Below, one piece after another: positions 9,131 through 18,091 of a stretch of DNA of 52,365 nucleotides. Both the position numbers and the translations under genes were made by a program. The notes beneath the pieces are model-generated. The model was not told the origin of the DNA. It saw only the letters and a list, made by a program, of their open reading frames with translations, and did no database searches. Positions within the stretch are counted from its first letter, which is position 1, and the number at the start of each line of letters is the position of its first letter. The stretch is from the NCBI RefSeq assembly GCF_002162835.1, contig NZ_MAAX01000117.1, forward strand, positions 1 through 52,365. Direction: 5' to 3'. This DNA is from Nonlabens dokdonensis. Its GTDB lineage: Bacteria; Bacteroidota; Bacteroidia; Flavobacteriales; Flavobacteriaceae.

Positions 9131-9170
9131 AAACAGGTTGTAGCTTTTCTAGGTACAACCTGTTTTATTT
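9131..9170 (+). terminator. Hairpin terminator/attenuator after the peptide gene
   Basis: Arms AAACAGGTTGTA (9131-9142) and TACAACCTGTTT (9154-9165) pair perfectly over 12 bp with an 11-nt loop, followed by TATTT. It begins 8 bp after the peptide stop and ends 20 bp before the next gene. It probably ends most transcripts while letting some read through, which would give more peptide mRNA than enzyme mRNA. Confidence 0.85.
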
Positions 9171-9189
9171 AATAATTAAAACTTACTCT

Positions 9190-10140
9190 ATGAATGCCTT
9201 ATTAAATATGAAAGATCAGCAATTAATGCTAGACGGTATTTTAAACTGGTTACATACTAATATTTCACATTTTTGCACACCTGATGAAAAGCAATATGTA
9301 GGGATACATCCAGAAGAAATAAAGCCTGACATTACTAGAAAAGCATTCACTGAATTAGGACTTGCAATACGATTTGCACAAAAATCAAAAAAGGTAAGTA
9401 ACCATCCTATCTTCATAGAAATAAAGGATAAGTGGATCAAAAATATTAAGGATAGCTCATTTTTTTTTGATACAAAAAGAAGGTTGAGACTATTTCCACA
9501 TAGAACACTAGCCTATGCAACGCTTAAATCTTTAGGCATCAATTATGAAGAAGTAAAGTATGATCTAGAAACTGTAATGAGCAGAAATTACATGGATAGA
9601 GTAGAGCGTAGCGCTTGGGATAAACTGGATATGAAATATTATACAGAAATTGCTCAGTTACCTAATGAATATCCTAGTTACCAAAGATTATTTCATGATT
9701 CAATTCTAGAAAATTTACCTAGTCATTCTTATGCACAAAATTTAGATTTTTATGGTTTAACGCATTTAGTATTTCATCTATCTAATTTTTCTGAAAATGA
9801 TATGAAATTAATTACAAAAGAAAAGTTTGATCAAATACAAGAGTATATAGACGCAACTCTTTCTTTGTGTTTAATAGAGCAAGATTGGGATTTAGTTCAA
9901 GAACTATTGATCAATCAATATTGTATGAGAAAGACCTTTACAGAATTAGATATTTTTTCAGCAAACGCCATTAAAGACATACAGCAACCACAGGGCTTCA
10001 TTCCTGGAAGACACTGGGTAAAAAATCAACATAAAGAGGACTACTCCAGTAAAGAACAACACAGTTTTGAAGATGTCTATCACCCAACAATTTTGGGGCT
10101 GTTTTTATTAATCCTTGAATTAAAAGATACTAATGAATAG
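9190..10140 (+). CDS. Uncharacterised all-helical protein, possible peptide-maturation factor
   Basis: A 316-residue cytoplasmic protein with no signal peptide or membrane segment. It appears almost entirely alpha-helical, with a start like GILNWLHTNISHF and later LFPHRTLAYATLKSLGI. The general pattern (W-L-x-x-N near the start, then a helix pair, then a segment resembling FPHRTLAYATLKSLG) reminds me of uncharacterised helical-toroid proteins found in actinobacterial biosynthetic loci (DUF6895-like), but I cannot confirm this. PQGFIPGRHW near residue 260 is the most distinctive string. It overlaps the next gene by 8 bp and sits behind the peptide-gene hairpin, so it is probably produced together with the next two proteins. 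No catalytic residues could be assigned. Confidence 0.6.
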   Translation: MNALLNMKDQQLMLDGILNWLHTNISHFCTPDEKQYVGIHPEEIKPDITRKAFTELGLAIRFAQKSKKVSNHPIFIEIKDKWIKNIKDSSFFFDTKRRLRLFPHRTLAYATLKSLGINYEEVKYDLETVMSRNYMDRVERSAWDKLDMKYYTEIAQLPNEYPSYQRLFHDSILENLPSHSYAQNLDFYGLTHLVFHLSNFSENDMKLITKEKFDQIQEYIDATLSLCLIEQDWDLVQELLINQYCMRKTFTELDIFSANAIKDIQQPQGFIPGRHWVKNQHKEDYSSKEQHSFEDVYHPTILGLFLLILELKDTNE

Positions 10141-10990
10141 TTTACACAAAAAATCTTTAAGTAATATCTATCACTGGTTAAACAGTTTATCAACTGATCA
10201 AGCTTGTGATCAAATTGTTCCAATTCTTGCTTTAGTAAAAATTTGTAAGCTCAATAAAGATTTTTTGCAAGAAGAATTTAATACTCTTACAACAAAATTC
10301 TTAAAGCAAGTCGATGTTATTGATTATGTAGAACAAGATATATTTCACTCCTTACTGGCCATAGATCTTGTAGAAAGTTCAGGCAACCTATCACATAAAT
10401 ATAACGCCGCAGCGTATAAGTCGATATTAAAAGAATTATGGATTGAAGGCCTTTATGCTAATAAAAAAAATCTCTTAGATAGTGTTTTTATACATCATGA
10501 AAAAACTTCTGATGTTCTAGAGATATCAATACAACTAGATCGTTACAGCGCAAATATTGATAAGAAAATTTCAAAAGTTATGAATCTCGTCGAAGCACAA
10601 AGTAATTATGGAAGAAGAATTATCAAAACTGATAAGCTAAGTATTCTGTTGATAGAAGCCATGGCTACAAGAGCCCAAAGAGCAAATGACATTACAACTG
10701 CGGCTAGATGTCTTAGATCAAGATTATATGTGTCCACCCATGATTCATTACTAATGAAATCAGGTATGAAATTCTTGTTATCTCAACAATGTTTTGATGG
10801 AAGCTTTGGAGACTACGATGCTGATCTACTCAAAATAAAAAATGAAAAACATCGAGAAAAGTCAACTCTGAAAATTAAATTGATAGTTGCCATTCAAATT
10901 GTGTGGACTATCATGGAGTACAATGGTTATAATTTATTTTCCTCTTTTCAAGACCAAGGAACTTTTTCAACTACCACTAAACCTATGTAA
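10133..10990 (+). CDS. Uncharacterised helical protein with a terpenoid-cyclase-like repeat
   Basis: A 285-residue helical protein, its ATG overlapping the previous stop by 8 bp. Near residues 222-233 it contains KFLLSQQCFDGSFGDYD, which resembles the Q-x-x-D-G-S-F/W repeats of the alpha/alpha-toroid families (terpenoid cyclases, protein prenyltransferase beta subunits and relatives). Only one clear repeat is visible and the catalytic DxDD of squalene-type cyclases is absent, so an active terpene cyclase is unlikely. Together with the preceding protein it may form a toroid-type partner that binds the peptide. It is followed, 3 bp later, by a dioxygenase gene. Function unknown. Confidence 0.58.
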   Translation: MNSLHKKSLSNIYHWLNSLSTDQACDQIVPILALVKICKLNKDFLQEEFNTLTTKFLKQVDVIDYVEQDIFHSLLAIDLVESSGNLSHKYNAAAYKSILKELWIEGLYANKKNLLDSVFIHHEKTSDVLEISIQLDRYSANIDKKISKVMNLVEAQSNYGRRIIKTDKLSILLIEAMATRAQRANDITTAARCLRSRLYVSTHDSLLMKSGMKFLLSQQCFDGSFGDYDADLLKIKNEKHREKSTLKIKLIVAIQIVWTIMEYNGYNLFSSFQDQGTFSTTTKPM

Positions 10991-10993
10991 ATT

Positions 10994-11734
10994 ATGCTTA
11001 GTAAAGACCAAATACAGTACTTTATGGAGAATGGAGTTTTGATTCTTCGTAATTTTTTTTCTGATGATGAAGTAAGTACCTGGCGCAATCAGGCATTAAA
11101 CCACCATAAAAATCCTAAAACAAGCGAGGAATGGAAATATGCTATTATGAACTGTCCTAGTAGTGAATTTCATTTGAAAAATGATGCTCATCCTGCGATT
11201 CATAAAAAAATGAATGCATTATATCAATGTTTTAATGACCAGATAGAATGGACTGGTGAGAACGAACTTGTTGCTAGAAGACCAGAAATAGATGCCGAAT
11301 GGCTAGGAGCTAGAACGCCTCATCTGGACTTCCCGGTATATGACAAAATTAGAACACTAGCAAATAGCGTGTTTTACTTGAATGATGTAACTCCTAAAGG
11401 AGGACCTTTGATGTACTGGGAGAAAAGTCATAAAGTAGCTTGGGATTATTTTAAAGAAAATCCCTCGCATTATATGGCGCAAGGTGATTTAAGCCAAGGA
11501 CAGATTTTTGAAATACTTACAGAATCTATGGATTCTGACCCTATACCATTTTATGGAAAAGCAGGTGATTTACTGATCTGGCACTCTCTTACATTGCATT
11601 CTCCATCAGTTAATTTATCACATGATGCAAGATTAGCTATTATAGGTAGATGGGGCGCGACTATTAAGGATGAAGAGCTTAGGTTTGATTTTTCTAAAAA
11701 CATTTGGGACAAGTGGCATTTAAAGACATTCTAA
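10994..11734 (+). CDS. Phytanoyl-CoA dioxygenase (PhyH) family Fe(II)/2-oxoglutarate oxygenase
   Basis: A 246-residue soluble enzyme of the PhyH family. It begins with the usual helix followed by FMENGVLILRNFFSDDEV. The iron triad is visible: H110 and D112 in PHLDFPVYD, and a distal histidine at H202 in WHSLTLHSPSVN, followed by an arginine (HDARLAII) suited to bind 2-oxoglutarate. The phrase GGPLMYWEKSHK is also typical. Such enzymes hydroxylate or otherwise oxidise unactivated carbons in small molecules and, in some loci, amino acid side chains in peptides. As the last gene of the locus that starts with a 59-codon peptide, it is the likely modifying enzyme; the peptide as substrate is an inference. 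The gene converges on lptD. Confidence 0.82.
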   Translation: MLSKDQIQYFMENGVLILRNFFSDDEVSTWRNQALNHHKNPKTSEEWKYAIMNCPSSEFHLKNDAHPAIHKKMNALYQCFNDQIEWTGENELVARRPEIDAEWLGARTPHLDFPVYDKIRTLANSVFYLNDVTPKGGPLMYWEKSHKVAWDYFKENPSHYMAQGDLSQGQIFEILTESMDSDPIPFYGKAGDLLIWHSLTLHSPSVNLSHDARLAIIGRWGATIKDEELRFDFSKNIWDKWHLKTF

Positions 11735-11778
11735 CACAAGAATCTCAATTAAAGAGAATAATTGATTAAGCGTAAATA

Positions 11779-14490
11779 CTAAAACGTAGGATCTGGTTGC
11801 CTGCGTTGATCCCATTTAATATCACTTAACGCACTTGCTTTGATACCTATAAAGAAAAACCAGCTGTTCTGAGGTCCGATAGGCGTCCAGTTAAAACTCA
11901 TTGTAAAACTCTCGAGATCTCTCTGAAATCTAATGGTGCTAAAAGAAATTCCCTTATTAGCAAAATCATATCCAGTATTTCCTCCTATAGACCATCGTGG
12001 TGAAAGCTCTACGTCACCACTCACCATCAAACTTTGCTGATTGATCATATTTTGACGCTGTGCGTTTATATATGTCATGGTATAAGCAAAATTCAAATTC
12101 CAAGGTATTTTAAAACGGTACCGGTCTTTTTTGATATCTACGTCTGTTTTTTCAACTTTTTGTCCTTGATCGCGGCTGTAATCTACAGACTCACCGAATA
12201 GACCATCATCACGACCACCATTTTCTAGAGTTCTTTCTTGGGATTGCTTGTCTTCTTTATCTTCAGTTTTTTCAAAATCTTTACTGCTTAGTCTAAAACT
12301 TGTTCTGAAACCAGCTCTAGTAAGACGGAATAGACTACCACCATTATTGATATTAAAGGTATTGATGCGATTGTTATTATTATCTAGCGCATAAGGATCA
12401 AAGTTTGCGTCTAAATTGAGATCAATATTTTTAGTAATGGGAATCACACCTCTCACTTGTAAAGGACTCCAGTTTAATGAATCACCAGCCAGATTATAAG
12501 CGGTATTAAAAGAAAGTGTTTTAAGAATTTGTACTTTTTTAAGTTCAGTTTTTGTAGAATCCCGTTCCCTTACTTTTGCTTCTATATTATTTTGAACTCC
12601 TAAATTTATACTACTAGAAAATACACGTCCTGGAGCACCGAATAAAGTTCCCTCAAAACGACTGTAAAACTGTTCTTCTGTTCCTGGTGCATCTAGTCCT
12701 TGCTCTGTTACTAATCTATCGTAGTACTGATCAAAACTAGGGTTTGCAGAGTAGCTTATGTTAGGCCTAATGATATGTCTTACGGCTTGAACTTTTGATT
12801 TAGGATTCTTTGATTTCCAGCTACCATAAATGGTAGTACCTATACTAGCACCATAGCTGTATGTTCTATATGCTGCAAAACCACTTATGGTATCTCTTAC
12901 TGTGTTAAAGACACCGTTATCATTTTCTTCAAGAGTTTGTCTAAAGGTTTCAAAAACCCAGTTTTCTTCAAAATTAGCATTTGCACTTACACTAAAATAT
13001 CCTACCTTAAAATTAGTCGCGACCGGTATACTATGCTGTAAACCCATGATTGCATTATCAAACATGTTGTCACTTAAAAAATCCTCATCTGTTGTGGTGA
13101 TTCTATTTTCACCCCTTAAATTGTATTGCAAATTAATATTCTGCAAAGCTCCTTTTTTAGTGCCTTCCTTTGGAGCAAAAGGAAAAACTCGAGAAACACT
13201 TGCTTGTAAAGTAGGTAAAGTAAGATTTACCACATTAGTATTTGTATTTTGATTGTGAGTGGCACTTGCATTAATATTTACTTGTGGCTCGCCAGGAAAT
13301 GTTTTTGAATAGGAAATAGAACTACTTAGATTATTGACAAGTGTAGCACTTTGATTTACTTGATTAAACGACTGCCTAAAGAACTGGCTACTACCTAAAT
13401 TAACGCTGGCACTAAATCTTGAATTAGGGTTTGATTTGGGATCTTGAGAATGCTGCCAGTTGATATTATAGCGAGATGTTTGAGCAAAATCAGAAAATCC
13501 ACGTTCACTTTGTAATTGATTCTCGTATAAAAACCTGAAACTACCGTTATACTTATAACGTACCTTATAATTGCTCTCAACTCTCGCACCATAGCTGCCA
13601 TTAGTAAAATAATCACCTAGTAATGTGAGATCAAGATAGTCGTTCACTGCAAAATAATAACCACCATTTTGTAAAAAATAACCTTGATTATTATTGTTAC
13701 CGAAGCTAGGAAGAATCACGCCACTTTTGCGCTCGTTAGTCATAGGAAAAAAAGCAAAGGGCAATCCTAGTGGAGTAGGAACGTCTGCGATATACATATT
13801 TACTAATCCTGTAACAATCTTCTTCTTAGGTACAAATTTTATTTTTCTAGCATAGAAATAATATTCTGGATTCTTAGGATCTTTAGAAGTTGTGAATCTT
13901 GCGTTTTCCATGTAGAAAACTGAATCATTAACTTTCTTAGTTGTTTCGGCAAGAACGTTAAATTCTCCTTGCGTCGTTTCTGAATTGTACGTAAGTGCTT
14001 TTTGAGAATCTTTATTAAAAATTATTGAATCTGGTTTAACCACATTAGTTCCTTGTGAGAAAACAGGTTTTTGCGTGTAACCCAAAGAATCCAAGGTGAT
14101 ACCATAAGCAAAAACGTCACCTGTATTATTATTAATGACAATTTTACCTGCTTCGATTGTTATATCACCATAAACGATTTTTGCCTCATTATATAAAGTT
14201 ATGGTATTATTCTTTCTATCGATGCGTTTATAATCCTTGGCGGTAGACTCTATGCGGTACTCTAAAAAAGATTTTGGCTTTTTTATAGAATCATTCTTAG
14301 TTGTATCTACAGCAGTAAGAGGTATTTCTACTTTCTGTGGGATTTCTTTTACCTCTTCTTGTTCTTGAGTTGTAGGTTGGTTTTCAGCAGGTATAGGAGT
14401 TCCTTTAGACGGTGTTTCTTGGGCTGTAACCAGTGGAGCAACTGTTAAAAACAGTATGAACAAAATTATATACTTAATCAGTGAATGCAA
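11779..14490 (-). CDS. lptD: LPS-assembly protein LptD (OstA) homolog
   Basis: A 903-residue outer-membrane protein, long but normal for Bacteroidota. Residues 1-23 are a signal peptide. A Pro/Glu-rich linker follows, then an OstA/LptA-type beta-jelly-roll region (residues about 75-200, with NTITLYNEAKIVYGDITIEA and GDVFAYGITLDS). The rest is a large beta-barrel, recognisable by TPLGLPFAFFPMTNERKSGVILPSFG and ending in aromatic strands, KWDQRRQPDPTF. LptD inserts lipopolysaccharide into the outer leaflet. The start is a TTG at 14488-14490: an in-frame stop lies upstream and no ATG is available before the signal peptide. It is divergent from the amidase/mlaD genes, an arrangement conserved in flavobacteria. 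Confidence 0.85.
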   Translation of the reverse strand: MHSLIKYIILFILFLTVAPLVTAQETPSKGTPIPAENQPTTQEQEEVKEIPQKVEIPLTAVDTTKNDSIKKPKSFLEYRIESTAKDYKRIDRKNNTITLYNEAKIVYGDITIEAGKIVINNNTGDVFAYGITLDSLGYTQKPVFSQGTNVVKPDSIIFNKDSQKALTYNSETTQGEFNVLAETTKKVNDSVFYMENARFTTSKDPKNPEYYFYARKIKFVPKKKIVTGLVNMYIADVPTPLGLPFAFFPMTNERKSGVILPSFGNNNNQGYFLQNGGYYFAVNDYLDLTLLGDYFTNGSYGARVESNYKVRYKYNGSFRFLYENQLQSERGFSDFAQTSRYNINWQHSQDPKSNPNSRFSASVNLGSSQFFRQSFNQVNQSATLVNNLSSSISYSKTFPGEPQVNINASATHNQNTNTNVVNLTLPTLQASVSRVFPFAPKEGTKKGALQNINLQYNLRGENRITTTDEDFLSDNMFDNAIMGLQHSIPVATNFKVGYFSVSANANFEENWVFETFRQTLEENDNGVFNTVRDTISGFAAYRTYSYGASIGTTIYGSWKSKNPKSKVQAVRHIIRPNISYSANPSFDQYYDRLVTEQGLDAPGTEEQFYSRFEGTLFGAPGRVFSSSINLGVQNNIEAKVRERDSTKTELKKVQILKTLSFNTAYNLAGDSLNWSPLQVRGVIPITKNIDLNLDANFDPYALDNNNNRINTFNINNGGSLFRLTRAGFRTSFRLSSKDFEKTEDKEDKQSQERTLENGGRDDGLFGESVDYSRDQGQKVEKTDVDIKKDRYRFKIPWNLNFAYTMTYINAQRQNMINQQSLMVSGDVELSPRWSIGGNTGYDFANKGISFSTIRFQRDLESFTMSFNWTPIGPQNSWFFFIGIKASALSDIKWDQRRQPDPTF

Positions 14491-14578
14491 TCTAGGATAA
14501 ACTATTTTCGTTGTTAGTATGGTCTAGTTTTTGAAACGTCAAAACTACATATAAATTTTAAGTGGATTGTAATAAATC

Positions 14579-14594
14579 CGCTTTCGCGAAAGCG
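14579..14594. repeat. Iterated palindrome copy 3
   Basis: Exact CGCTTTCGCGAAAGCG in the divergent promoter region between lptD and the amidase gene, 39 bp before the amidase ATG. Here it could influence transcription of either gene. Confidence 0.9.
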
Positions 14595-14632
14595 AACTAA
14601 TAAACAACACATTCACAACATACAGTTTGTAT

Positions 14633-15715
14633 ATGAAAACGAAGATATATCTTATTATTGCCTTACTAGCGTTTCCTCTTTTTTCAGTGGCAAATATACC
14701 CATCGATTCTACAAAAATGAATCAAAAGAAAATGTTTACGGTAGTTCTAGATGCTGGCCATGGTGGTAAAGACCCTGGTAAATATGTGGCCAAAACCGCA
14801 GAGAAAGATATCGCGCTTAAAGTAGTGAAACTTCTAGGTAAGAAACTAGAAGCGCATGATAACATAAAAGTAATTTACACGCGTACTACAGATGTTTTTA
14901 TAGGTCTGGATCAAAGAGCTGCAATTGCAAATAAAGCGAAGGCAGATTTTTTTGTATCAGTGCACTGTAACGCCGCCGCTGCAACAAGTGCCAAAGGAAA
15001 TGAGACTTTTGTACTAGGACTACATAATAATGCCGCAAATCTTGAGGTCGTAAAAAGAGAAAACTCTGTGATCGAGTTAGAGGAGAATTATCAAGAAAAA
15101 TACACTGGTTTTGATTTAAATGATCCTTCTAGTTTTGCAACTAATTTAATGGTGCAAGAGGAGTATCTGGATAACAGCATAGAAATGGGTGCTATGGTGC
15201 AAACTAACTTTGAAAAGGACTTGAGGCGTAAGAATAGAGGTGTAAAACAAGCTGGTCTAGCTGTTTTACGTCTTTCTTATATGCCTAGTGTGCTTATTGA
15301 AACTGGTTTTTTAACAAATAAAGAAGAACGTGATTTCTTGCGTAGTAGTAATGGACAGAAAAAAGTTGCAAATTCTATATATGACGCTATACTGAGATAC
15401 CAACAAAATAGAGATATTAACTTGTTTGAGGTAGAAGAAATTAATAGTAGTGCCATCGCGATAGAGCCTATTAAGGAAAATGCTATTTACAAAGTACAAA
15501 TAAGCGCAAGTAGCAATAAATTAGAGCCTAAATCTTACAATTTTAATAAGTTACCACAGATTTCTAGAGAAAAGGAAGGTCGTATATACCGTTATTTTAC
15601 CGGTAGCTTTTCTTCACTTAAAGAAGCCTCAGATTTAAAAACTAAGGCTGTCGCAAAAGGTTACAAATCAGCCTTTATAGTGGTTTATGAGAATGGTGTG
15701 CGTCGCAGGTTGTAA
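14633..15715 (+). CDS. N-acetylmuramoyl-L-alanine amidase (Amidase_3) with SPOR-like C terminus
   Basis: A 360-residue exported cell-wall amidase. A signal peptide (MKTKIYLIIALLAFPLFSVA) leads into the zinc amidase domain: VVLDAGHGGKDPG supplies the first zinc histidine, followed by ARTTD-like TRTTDVFIGLDQRAAIANK, then FVSVHCNAA (second zinc histidine) and VLIETGFLTNKEERDFL (catalytic glutamate). The last 80 residues, from YKVQISASSNKLEP to VYENGVRR, look like a SPOR-type peptidoglycan-binding domain. The enzyme splits septal murein during cell separation. I start it at ATG 14633; the frame also opens with TTG two codons earlier. It is followed by the MCE protein gene. Confidence 0.85.
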   Translation: MKTKIYLIIALLAFPLFSVANIPIDSTKMNQKKMFTVVLDAGHGGKDPGKYVAKTAEKDIALKVVKLLGKKLEAHDNIKVIYTRTTDVFIGLDQRAAIANKAKADFFVSVHCNAAAATSAKGNETFVLGLHNNAANLEVVKRENSVIELEENYQEKYTGFDLNDPSSFATNLMVQEEYLDNSIEMGAMVQTNFEKDLRRKNRGVKQAGLAVLRLSYMPSVLIETGFLTNKEERDFLRSSNGQKKVANSIYDAILRYQQNRDINLFEVEEINSSAIAIEPIKENAIYKVQISASSNKLEPKSYNFNKLPQISREKEGRIYRYFTGSFSSLKEASDLKTKAVAKGYKSAFIVVYENGVRRRL

Positions 15716-15736
15716 TAATTACTAAAGAAATGTTAG

Positions 15737-15766
15737 TTGCAATAAATGTAGCTTGTCTTATCTTTA
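15737..15766 (+). promoter_or_regulatory. Candidate Bacteroidota promoter for mlaD
   Basis: TTG at 15737-15739, a 19-bp spacer, then TATCTTTA at 15759-15766, matching the phylum's -33 TTG and -7 TAnnTTTG with one mismatch. It places transcription start shortly before the ATG at 15789 and argues against the longer frame that opens at 15753. Confidence 0.45.
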
Positions 15767-15788
15767 CATTCGCAAGAAAAACGTAATT

Positions 15789-16742
15789 ATGAAAATCTCA
15801 AAAGAAATCAAAGTCGGTTTGCTCACTGTAGGAGCAATAGCACTTTTTATTTTTGGATATCAATATTTAAAAGGGCGCAATCTGCTCAATGATGATAGAA
15901 CATTTTATGCGGTTTATGATAATGTAGAAGGATTAACTTCATCAGCTCCTGTTACAGTAAATGGTTTACGCATAGGTAATATTGATAACATTGATTTTTT
16001 AGATAGTTCTGGACGTCTCCTAGTTAAATTTCATGTAGATGAGTCCTTCAAGTTTTCTTCAGAAAGTACTGCGTCAGTTTATAGTACTGGACTTATAGGA
16101 GGAAAGGCACTAGCCATCGTACCTAATTACGAAAGTAGTGCTAGAGCAGCCGTAGATGGCGACACATTAAAATCTGACATTGATGAAGGTTTACAAAGCC
16201 AGGTCATGAAAGAATTTATACCTCTCAAGGATAAAATTGAAAATATGGTCGTTAGTGCAGATTCAGTTCTAACAGCTGTTAATAAAACTCTCAATCCTAA
16301 AACTAGATTAGCAATAACTCAAAGTCTGGATGAAGTAAATAAAACGCTAGTTGAAATAAGAGGTCTTTCTAGAAATGCAAACTCCTTACTATCGGATAAC
16401 AGAGAGCAACTGGATAGAACAATTACTAATCTTGATACGACTACTAAAAACTTTGCTGCAATTTCAGATACTCTTGCTCAGGTAGAAATAGCTGGAACTG
16501 TTAAAGAATTAGAAAGTGCTATTTCTAAATTTAATGTAGTTCTAGATGATATCGCTTCTGGAAAAGGTAGCCTAGGTAAATTAATGACTGACGATAAGTT
16601 GTATGAAAACCTAGAAAGAACGACTAGACAAGCAGAGATGCTTATGCAAGACATTAAGTTAAATCCTAAACGTTATGTTCACTTCTCCGTTTTTGGAAAA
16701 AGACCTGGAGAATATGAAAAACCTGAAGATAGAGACCAATAA
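15789..16742 (+). CDS. MlaD/MCE family lipid-transport protein
   Basis: A 317-residue protein anchored by one N-terminal membrane helix (VGLLTVGAIALFIFGYQYL). A single MCE domain follows (residues about 35-115: FYAVYDNVEGLTSSAPVTVN, then GLIGGKALAIVP), after which a long helical, probably coiled-coil stretch leads to a polar tail. MCE proteins form hexameric rings that carry phospholipids between inner and outer membranes. No matching permease or ATPase genes (MlaE, MlaF) lie nearby. I use the ATG at 15789 rather than the upstream extension at 15753, because a candidate promoter overlaps the latter. It is next to the amidase and Fe-S genes, a common flavobacterial order. Confidence 0.82.
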   Translation: MKISKEIKVGLLTVGAIALFIFGYQYLKGRNLLNDDRTFYAVYDNVEGLTSSAPVTVNGLRIGNIDNIDFLDSSGRLLVKFHVDESFKFSSESTASVYSTGLIGGKALAIVPNYESSARAAVDGDTLKSDIDEGLQSQVMKEFIPLKDKIENMVVSADSVLTAVNKTLNPKTRLAITQSLDEVNKTLVEIRGLSRNANSLLSDNREQLDRTITNLDTTTKNFAAISDTLAQVEIAGTVKELESAISKFNVVLDDIASGKGSLGKLMTDDKLYENLERTTRQAEMLMQDIKLNPKRYVHFSVFGKRPGEYEKPEDRDQ

Positions 16743-16748
16743 TTACCC

Positions 16749-18089
16749 ATGGAATATATACCTAACATCATTTTTATTTTACTCCTTGTTGCAGGAATAG
16801 GATACTTTGCAAGCAACATTAAAAAAATTATCCGTAATGTAAAATTAGGGAAAGAAGTAGATCGATCTGACCGCAAAGGAGAACGCTTTGCACAAATGGC
16901 TCGTATAGCCTTAGGTCAATCTAAAATGGTTAAAAGACCTATCGCCGGCTTTTTACATATTATCGTATATGTAGGATTTGTGATTATCAATATTGAGGTA
17001 CTTGAAATTATCATAGATGGTATTACAGGAAGCCATAGAATTTTTGCACCATATTTAGGTGGTGTTTATGATTTCTTAATCGCAACTTTTGAGATTCTCG
17101 CTCTTCTTGTTTTAATTACTGTAGTTGTCTTTTGGATAAGAAGAAACGCTTTGAATATCAAGCGTTTTACTATGGGTGAATTAAAAGGCTGGCCTAAAAA
17201 TGATGCTAATTATATTCTTTATTTTGAAGTAGTGTTAATGAGTTTATTTCTTATTATGAATGCTACAGATTTTATTTTACAAACTAGAGGAGTAGAAGGT
17301 TATGCACATGCAGGAGAGATTTTTGGTTCATTTCCAGTTTCACAATTTGTAGCTATACCATTTGAATCTATGGCAGACGGTACTTTGATAGCCATAGAAA
17401 GAACCGCCTGGTGGTTGCACATAGCTGGTATCTTAGTCTTTCTTAATTACTTGTACTGGTCTAAGCATTTACATATTATGCTAGCTTTTCCTAATGTATA
17501 TTTTGCAAAACTTACACCACAAGGTAAGTTTACAAATATGGAAGCTGTGACTAAAGAAGTAAAAATGATGATGGATCCAGATGCAGATCCTTTTGCAGCA
17601 CCAGACCCTAATGAAATGGAAGAAGATCCAGCATCTTTAGGAGCTGCAGATATCTTTGATTTAAATCAAGTACAGTTGCTTAACGCTTATACTTGTACAG
17701 AATGTGGCCGTTGTACATCAGAATGTCCTGCAAATATTACTGGTAAAAAATTAAGTCCACGTAAGATAATGATCGATACGCGAGACAGGTTAGAAGAAGT
17801 AGGCTCAATTATAAACAAAGAAGGTGAGTGGAAAGACGATGGTAAAACATTATTAAATGACTACATCACTACAGAAGAACTTTGGGCTTGTACCACTTGT
17901 AATGCCTGTGTAGAAGCATGTCCTATAGGCATCGATCCATTGAGTATTATAATGGAAATGAGAAGGTATTTAGTGTTAGAAAACAGTGCAGCACCTAGTG
18001 AGTTAAATGTAACCATGGGTAATATCGAGAACAATGGTGCTCCATGGCCTTATAATCAAATGGATCGTCTTAACTGGGCAAACGAGTAA
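16749..18089 (+). CDS. Membrane-bound 4Fe-4S oxidoreductase, HdrC/GlpC-like
   Basis: A 446-residue membrane protein, 6 bp after mlaD. Its N-terminal 250 residues contain several transmembrane helices (for example IPNIIFILLLVAGIGYFA, FLHIIVYVGFVIINIEVLEI, LVLITVVVFWI, YFEVVLMSLFLIMNATDFI) that resemble the b-type cytochrome-like anchor of heterodisulfide-reductase-type proteins; several histidines could bind heme. The soluble C-terminal part has two ferredoxin-like clusters, CTECGRCTSECP from C316 and CTTCNACVEACP from C381. It probably passes electrons between a quinone pool and the cysteine-rich (CCG) subunit encoded at 18624. The partner reaction is unknown; this gene pair is very common in Bacteroidota. 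Confidence 0.82.
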   Translation: MEYIPNIIFILLLVAGIGYFASNIKKIIRNVKLGKEVDRSDRKGERFAQMARIALGQSKMVKRPIAGFLHIIVYVGFVIINIEVLEIIIDGITGSHRIFAPYLGGVYDFLIATFEILALLVLITVVVFWIRRNALNIKRFTMGELKGWPKNDANYILYFEVVLMSLFLIMNATDFILQTRGVEGYAHAGEIFGSFPVSQFVAIPFESMADGTLIAIERTAWWLHIAGILVFLNYLYWSKHLHIMLAFPNVYFAKLTPQGKFTNMEAVTKEVKMMMDPDADPFAAPDPNEMEEDPASLGAADIFDLNQVQLLNAYTCTECGRCTSECPANITGKKLSPRKIMIDTRDRLEEVGSIINKEGEWKDDGKTLLNDYITTEELWACTTCNACVEACPIGIDPLSIIMEMRRYLVLENSAAPSELNVTMGNIENNGAPWPYNQMDRLNWANE

Positions 18090-18091
18090 TT

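Noticed and set aside
9190-10990. LanC or LanM-type lanthipeptide enzymes
   Set aside because: No GxxG repeats or Cys/His zinc ligands are seen; the peptide has no Cys in its tail.
12887-13252. Plus-strand 121-codon frame
   Set aside because: It is antisense to the LptD barrel and has no independent signal.
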